This document shows positions 59,688 to 64,000 of a stretch of DNA of 64,000 nucleotides, piece by piece. The notes beneath the pieces are model-generated. The model was not told the DNA's origin. It did not search any database and was given only the letters and a program-made list of their open reading frames with translations. The stretch comes from DASSQJ01 sp963726295 (GTDB lineage Bacteria; Actinomycetota; Actinomycetes; Actinomycetales; Dermatophilaceae): assembly GCA_963726295.1 (NCBI GenBank), contig CAVSBW010000011.1, forward strand, positions 248,001 through 312,000, in the 5' to 3' direction. Both the position numbers and the translations under genes were made by a program. Numbering within the stretch: position 1 is the first letter of the stretch; each line of letters opens with the position of its first letter.

Positions 59688-59978
59688 CTAGAGCGTCAGC
59701 ACGCGGGCGTGCAGGGTGGGTCGCTGCTGCAGCGCGGCCCGCAGCGCGCGGTGCAGGCCGTCCTCGAGGTAGAGCGTGTCCTCCCACTCGACGACGTGGG
59801 CGAACAGGTCGCCGTAGAAGGTGGAGTCCTCGGCGAGCAGCTGCTGGAGGTCGAGCTCGCGCTTGGTGGTGACGAGCTCGTCGAGGCGCACCATCCGCGG
59901 GGGCACGTTCGACCACTGCCGCCCGGTGTACCCGTGGTCGGGGTACGGACGGTGGTCGCCGACTGCCTTGAAGATCAC
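59688..59978 (-). CDS. VapB-like (putative antitoxin-annotated) small protein
   Basis: 96-aa conserved protein: IFKAVGDHRPYPDHG at the start, WSNVPPRMVRLDELVTTKRELDL and FAHVVEWEDTLYLEDGLHRALRAAL. Proteins like this are widely labelled VapB-family antitoxin in actinobacteria, but no PIN-domain toxin gene is adjacent, and the constant neighbour is the LytR_C gene. The label is doubtful. GTG 59978 or 59987 could be the start. Confidence 0.6.
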   Translation of the reverse strand: MIFKAVGDHRPYPDHGYTGRQWSNVPPRMVRLDELVTTKRELDLQQLLAEDSTFYGDLFAHVVEWEDTLYLEDGLHRALRAALQQRPTLHARVLTL

Positions 59979-60037
59979 GGAGGTCACTCTATGTCGGGGC
60001 ACCGTCCCGCGGCGTCCCGGGCCACGCCCGCCGCGGC

Positions 60038-60043
60038 TAGATT
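60038..60043 (+). promoter_or_regulatory. -10 box TAGATT, leaderless arrangement
   Basis: Ends 7 nt before GTG 60051 of the HerA-like gene. Confidence 0.5.
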
Positions 60044-60050
60044 GACCGGC

Positions 60051-61688
60051 GTGAGCGAGTCAGCGAGCAAGGACCTGGTCGAGCAGATCCGCGCGGGGTA
60101 CGCGTTCGAGGGGGCGGCCCTGGAGTTCGGCGCCGCGGTCACCGACGACACGGCCCACCCGGACGTCACGGTGCGCATCCCGCTCTCGGCGATGAACCGG
60201 CACGGCCTCGTCGCCGGGGCCACCGGCACCGGCAAGACCAAGACCCTGCAGCTGATGGCGGAGCAGCTCGTCGAGCAGGGCGTCCCGGTGTTCCTCGCCG
60301 ACGTCAAGGGCGACCTCTCAGGGATGGCCACCCCGGGCGTCGGCAACGACAGGATCACCGCCCGCTCCGCCGACGTCGGGATGCAGTGGGAGCCCACCGC
60401 CTACCCCGTCGAGTTCTACTCGCTGGGCGGCATCGGCAAGGGGGTGCCCGTGCGGGCGGCGGTGTCGACGTTCGGGCCGACGCTGCTCGCCAAGGTGCTC
60501 GGGCTCAACGCCACCCAGGAGTCCAGCCTCGTGCTGGTCTTCCACTACGCCGACAAGCGCGGCTTCTACCTCGACACCATCGCCGACCTCCGTGCCGTGG
60601 TGCAGCACCTGACCTCGGACGAGGGCAAGGCCGAGCTCAAGGAGCTCGGCGGGCTGTCCGCCTCGACGGCGGGGGTCATCCTGCGCGAGCTCATCACCTT
60701 CTCGGACCAGGGCGCCGACGCCTTCTTCGGGCTGCCGGAGTTCGACAGCGCGCACCTGCTGCGCACCGCCGACGACGGGCGGGGGTTGGTGTCGATGCTC
60801 GAGCTGCCGGCGGTCCAGGACCGGCCGGCGCTGTTCTCGACGTTCCTCATGTGGCTGCTCGCGGACCTGTTCCACGACCTTCCCGAGGTGGGCGACCTCG
60901 ACAAGCCCAAGCTCGTCTTCTTCTTCGACGAGGCGCACCTGCTCTTTGACGACGCGAGCAAGGACTTCCTCGACGCCATCGCGCAGACGGTGCGGCTCAT
61001 CCGGTCCAAGGGGGTCGGGGTCTTCTTCGTCACCCAGTCGCCCAAGGACGTGCCGGAGGACGTGCTGGCCCAGCTCGGCAACCGGGTGCAGCACGCGCTG
61101 CGCGCGTTCACCCCCGACGACGCCGCTGCGCTCAAGGCCGCCGTGAAGACCTACCCCCACACCGACTACGACCTCGAGGAGCTGCTCACCTCGCTCGGCA
61201 CCGGCGAGGCCGTCGTCACCGTGCTCTCGGAGAAGGGGGCACCGACGCCCGTGGCCTGGACGCGGATGCGGGCACCGGAGTCCCTGATGTCGCCCTCGCC
61301 CGACGCGGTCATCGACGCGGCGGTGGCGGCCTCACCCATGCTGGCCGAGCTCGGTACGCCGGTGGAGCGCGACTCCGCGCTGGAGATGCTCGACGCCGCC
61401 CGGGCCGAGCGCGAGCAGGCCGAGGCCGCGGCCGCCGAGGCGGAGAAGAGGGCCGAGGCCGATGCCGCCGCCGCGAAGGAGGCGGAGAAGGCGCGGGCCG
61501 CCGCGGAGAAGGCGACCGCCAAAGAGCGGGCGGCCGCCGAGCGGGCCGCCGCGACGAAGGCCGCGGAGCCGGGTGTCGTGGAGCAGGTCGTGAAGTCGTC
61601 GGCGTTCCGGTCGGCGCTGCGGTCGGCCGGCACCGTCATCGGGCGCGAGATCACCCGGTCGATCTTCGGGACCTCGAAGCGCCGCTGA
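60051..61688 (+). CDS. HerA/DUF853-like ATPase with C-terminal coiled coil
   Basis: 545-aa ATPase of the helicase HerA-like C-terminal family (DUF853). Walker A AGATGTGKTKTLQ (about residue 55), Walker B LVFFFDEAHLLFDDA, and sensor-like VFFVTQSPKDVPEDVL are present. The last 110 residues are an Ala/Glu/Lys/Arg-rich coiled coil ending in a basic tail FGTSKRR. No NurA partner is adjacent, so it is not evidently a HerA-NurA defence pair. Biological role is not established. Confidence 0.85.
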   Translation: MSESASKDLVEQIRAGYAFEGAALEFGAAVTDDTAHPDVTVRIPLSAMNRHGLVAGATGTGKTKTLQLMAEQLVEQGVPVFLADVKGDLSGMATPGVGNDRITARSADVGMQWEPTAYPVEFYSLGGIGKGVPVRAAVSTFGPTLLAKVLGLNATQESSLVLVFHYADKRGFYLDTIADLRAVVQHLTSDEGKAELKELGGLSASTAGVILRELITFSDQGADAFFGLPEFDSAHLLRTADDGRGLVSMLELPAVQDRPALFSTFLMWLLADLFHDLPEVGDLDKPKLVFFFDEAHLLFDDASKDFLDAIAQTVRLIRSKGVGVFFVTQSPKDVPEDVLAQLGNRVQHALRAFTPDDAAALKAAVKTYPHTDYDLEELLTSLGTGEAVVTVLSEKGAPTPVAWTRMRAPESLMSPSPDAVIDAAVAASPMLAELGTPVERDSALEMLDAARAEREQAEAAAAEAEKRAEADAAAAKEAEKARAAAEKATAKERAAAERAAATKAAEPGVVEQVVKSSAFRSALRSAGTVIGREITRSIFGTSKRR

Positions 61689-61782
61689 CCGGGCCAGGGC
61701 CCCTTCTGGACGACATCTCCGCGACCGCCCGGGGCGTGACCCGCACGACCCACGAGAACACGGCCCTCCGTGTCGTCCGCGG

Positions 61783-62295
61783 TCAACCAGCGGTGCCCCA
61801 GCCGCATCCGCAGCGCCGCCGGACGGCGCGCTCGAGCAGTGCCCGCACCCGATCCGGCTGGTGCATCGCCATCCGCCACGGGATCCGGATGACGACCCAG
61901 CCGTCCGTCGTCATCCGGGAGTAGCGCTCGCAGTCCCGGGCGAAGTCGGCCCTTCCGGCGTGGAACTCGTGGCTGTCGGCCTCGAGCACGATGCGGAGCC
62001 TACGGTCGGCCAGGTCGACCCGCCCGACGAAGCCGTCGCTGTCGGTGATGCGCACCTGGGGCTGGACGTCGAGGCCGGCAACGCCGAGGGCGATGGCGCG
62101 CAGCACGGACTAGAACGGGCCGTGAGCGAGCTCGCTGCCGTTCTCGAGGACGCGGCGGACCCGCCCTCGTTGACGCGGAGGCACGTCCCCTCGTTCCACT
62201 GCCCGGTCGAGAGCGGGCCTGCCGAGCACGCTGGTGATCTCGTGGCGGCGCGCCACCCCGCCGAGCCGGGTCACCAGCCCGACCGCTTCGTCCAT
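61783..62295 (-). pseudogene. AbiEi-like HTH plus DUF559 gene with internal deletion
   Basis: The 5' part (62295 down to 62110) encodes an N-terminal helix-turn-helix (LVTRLGGVARRHEITSVLGRPALDRAVERG) then runs into TAG. The 3' part (62106 to 61783) encodes a DUF559/Vsr-like endonuclease fold (GRVDLADRRLRIVLEADSHEFH; DGWVVIRIPWR). In full-length relatives (about 300 aa) a middle domain separates them; here it is missing and the join carries a stop. Likely a dead remnant. Confidence 0.7.
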
Positions 62296-62504
62296 GGGGT
62301 GAGTATGTCCGGAAGGCCGTGCGCGGACGTGGGGTCATCCACAGGTGGCGCGACCGGCAGCGGGCGCACGGCACGCCTGGCGGGGCCGTCGGCATGTCAC
62401 GCACGACCCGATGGCAGCAGGCGCCCTTCTTGTCGCCGCCCGTCATGGCGTCCGGCGCCGAGATCCTCGTGGTGGTAGCGCTCTCTCACATGAGCAGGCC
62501 AGGG

Positions 62505-62897
62505 TCAGAGGCTGAGGAGTGCGCGGGCGTAGGCGCACTCGAGGTCGTCGTCGCGCACGGACCGCACGTACCCGGGGCGCACCGCGTAGGAGACGTCCCA
62601 GCCGTCCTGCGTGCGCGCGACCGACTCGAGGCGGTCGCCCAGTAGCTCGCGGAGCTGGTCCTCACGGGGCAGCCAGATCGCCTGGTCGAGGGTCACCGAG
62701 TCGAGCGCCCACTCGGTGGTGCCGTTGAAGCCCAGCACCGACTGGCCGCCGAAGTGGTGGACCTCGACGGTGAGGTCGGAGATCCAGAAGACCTCACCGG
62801 TCAGCAGCTCGGCGTCGATGACGAACCGGTCGCCGGCGCTGGGCTGCCAGAGGACGCCGGCAGCGAGGAGGTCGCGGGCGAGCTCGACGGTGATCAT
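62505..62897 (-). CDS. Conserved protein of unknown function
   Basis: 130-aa soluble protein: MITVELARDLLAAGVLWQPSAGDRFVI, GEVFWISDLTVEVHHFGGQSVLGFNGTTEWALDSV and ESVARTQDGWDVSYAVRP. Homologues in actinobacteria are sometimes misnamed pilus assembly protein CpaE; there is no ATPase motif to support that. ATG 62897 chosen for its clean N-terminus. The 209 bp between it and the AbiEi relic show no gene. Confidence 0.68.
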   Translation of the reverse strand: MITVELARDLLAAGVLWQPSAGDRFVIDAELLTGEVFWISDLTVEVHHFGGQSVLGFNGTTEWALDSVTLDQAIWLPREDQLRELLGDRLESVARTQDGWDVSYAVRPGYVRSVRDDDLECAYARALLSL

Positions 62898-62972
62898 CGC
62901 CCCATCCTCGCCCGAGCCGGCGCACTCCACACGCGAGAACGTCGGGGGAACACGGGACGCCGGTGACGGCGG

Positions 62973-64000
62973 TCAGCCGCGGGGGCGCAGCACCGGCGCG
63001 AGCGTGTCGAGGACGGACGCGTCCTCGATGGTGCCCGGGACGGTAGGCGTCCTCCCGTCGGCCATCTCGCGCATCGTCTTGCGCAGGATCTTCCCCGAGC
63101 GGGTCTTCGGCAGCGCCCCGACGATGTCTACCTGGCGCAGGCTTGCCACCGCACCCACCTCGTCGCGCACCCGCTGCACGAGCTCGGCGCGGATGCGCTC
63201 GCCCTCGGCGTCGGCGTCGATGCCGCCCTTGAGCACCACGAGCCCGCGGGGCACCTGGCCCTTGAAGTCGTCGGCCACACCGATGACGGCGCACTCCGCC
63301 ACCGCCGGGTGCCCGGCCAGCGCCGCCTCGATGGAGCCGGTCGACAGCCGGTGGCCGGCGACGTTGAGCACGTCGTCGGTGCGGCCCATGACGTAGAGGT
63401 AGCCGTCCTCGTCCATGAGACCGCCGTCGCCGGTGAGGTAGTACCCGTCGTAGACGGAGAGGTAGCCCGCGACGTAGCGCTCGTCGTCCTGCCAGAGCGT
63501 CGGCAGCGTGCCCGGAGGCAGCGGCAGCCGGATGGCGATGGCGCCCTCCGTGCCGCGCGGCACCTCGTTCGCCGCCTCGTCGAGGACTCGCACGTCGTAC
63601 CCGGGCACCGGCACCGAGGGCGACCCCGCCTTGATCGGTATCGGGTCGAGCCCGCGCAGGTTGGCGGCGATCGGCCATCCGGTCTCGGTCTGCCACCAGT
63701 GGTCCACCACCGGGACGCCGAGCACCTGCGTGGCCCACTCGTAGGTGTCGGGGTCGAGGCGCTCGCCGGCGAGGAAGACGGTCTTGAGCGAGGACAGGTC
63801 GTACTGCCCCATCAGCTCACCCGCGGCGTCCTCGCGCTTGATGGCGCGGTACGCGGTGGGCGCCGTGAACATCGCCTTAGCGCCGTAGGTGCCGATGACC
63901 CGCCAGAACGCGCTCGCGTCGGGGGTGCCCACCGGCTTGCCCTCGTAGAGCACCGTCGTGGCGCCGGTCAGCAGCGGCGCGTAGACGATGTACGAGTGCC
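62973..64000 (-). CDS. Propionyl-/acetyl-CoA synthetase, N-terminal part outside window
   Basis: The last about 341 residues of an ANL-superfamily acyl-CoA synthetase are seen; the frame is open at base 64000. Motif DHWWQTETGWPIAANLRG is the PrpE-like variant (acetyl-CoA synthetases normally read WWQTETGG), followed by YYLTGDGGLMDEDGYLYVMGRTDDVLNVAGHRLST (A8 hinge) and the catalytic Lys region LPKTRSGKILRKTMR. It makes propionyl-CoA, or acetyl-CoA, from the acid, ATP and CoA. Confidence 0.9.
   Translation of the reverse strand, partial: HSYIVYAPLLTGATTVLYEGKPVGTPDASAFWRVIGTYGAKAMFTAPTAYRAIKREDAAGELMGQYDLSSLKTVFLAGERLDPDTYEWATQVLGVPVVDHWWQTETGWPIAANLRGLDPIPIKAGSPSVPVPGYDVRVLDEAANEVPRGTEGAIAIRLPLPPGTLPTLWQDDERYVAGYLSVYDGYYLTGDGGLMDEDGYLYVMGRTDDVLNVAGHRLSTGSIEAALAGHPAVAECAVIGVADDFKGQVPRGLVVLKGGIDADAEGERIRAELVQRVRDEVGAVASLRQVDIVGALPKTRSGKILRKTMREMADGRTPTVPGTIEDASVLDTLAPVLRPRG

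Noticed and set aside
60051..61688. HerA-NurA or other defence island around the HerA-like ATPase
   Set aside because: No NurA, Sir2 or nuclease partner adjacent; neighbours are LytR_C, CHAD and a decayed DUF559 gene, so a defence role is unsupported.

Overview
The window looks like a chromosomal segment of a very high-GC Gram-positive bacterium of the Actinobacteria, most likely order Micrococcales (Intrasporangiaceae-like; this placement is inference). The evidence is strong G/C bias at third codon positions, many GTG starts, DUF3151, a DUF664/DinB-type (mycothiol-linked) protein, a SigK/RskA pair, an actinobacterial-type SoxR, a HelR-type helicase with a rifamycin-associated element, and a Micrococcales-style purine region. 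A recurring architecture is a TANNNT -10 box ending 6-7 nt before an ATG/GTG, which implies leaderless mRNAs for many genes.

Layout. 1-6.5 kb: an AGCS alanine symporter (cut by the window edge) behind a universal stress protein, a LemA protein, a sulfotransferase-like protein, then an ABC exporter coupled to a two-component system. 6.5-10.3 kb: an SDR dehydrogenase, a DedA protein, a complete IS481-family element inserted in a palindrome, and a TrmH-type RNA methylase. 10.3-16.1 kb: an LLM oxidoreductase, an ECF42 sigma-factor operon with three tandem DGPF/YCII proteins, a putative zinc metallopeptidase and a membrane acyltransferase. 16.1-23 kb: fructose-bisphosphate aldolase, DUF3151, a LuxR-like regulator, purA and a HelD-type ATPase. 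23.2-27 kb: a glycine betaine/choline (OpuC-type) ABC importer whose binding protein is encoded convergently. 27.3-39.5 kb: purD, a SoxR-controlled MFS pump, a MarR-controlled MFS pump, purC, YbjQ, DUF664, a TetR/SRPBCC pair and a single-chain 1309-aa PurL. 39.5-42.7 kb: HelR with an exact rifamycin-associated element, and a spermidine-synthase-like protein. 42.7-51 kb: acyl-CoA dehydrogenase, an SCP-like protein, a second LLM enzyme, the RskA-SigK-fasciclin-molybdoenzyme cluster with two SigK-like promoters, and purF. 51-64 kb: a PH-domain protein, upp, tadA, tRNA-Ser(CGA), a frameshifted histidine kinase with an intact response regulator, a second DedA protein, LysE, CHAD, LytR_C, a VapB-like protein, a HerA-like ATPase, a deleted AbiEi/DUF559 gene and the C-terminal part of a propionyl/acetyl-CoA synthetase.

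How it works together. Five de novo purine genes (purA, purD, purC, purL, purF) are spread over 31 kb, interleaved with accessory, stress-responsive modules. Several modules carry recognisable regulatory DNA: a SoxR box, a TetR operator over a start codon, a MarR operator, an ECF42-type promoter, SigK-type promoters and a RAE. Decay is visible in the histidine kinase, the AbiEi/DUF559 gene and an LLM-gene relic. I found no CRISPR array, prophage or clear defence island. The most notable non-routine signals are the HelR/RAE pair, a 75-bp palindromic repeat in two copies, the IS481 insertion inside a palindrome, and the proteobacterial-style long PurL.
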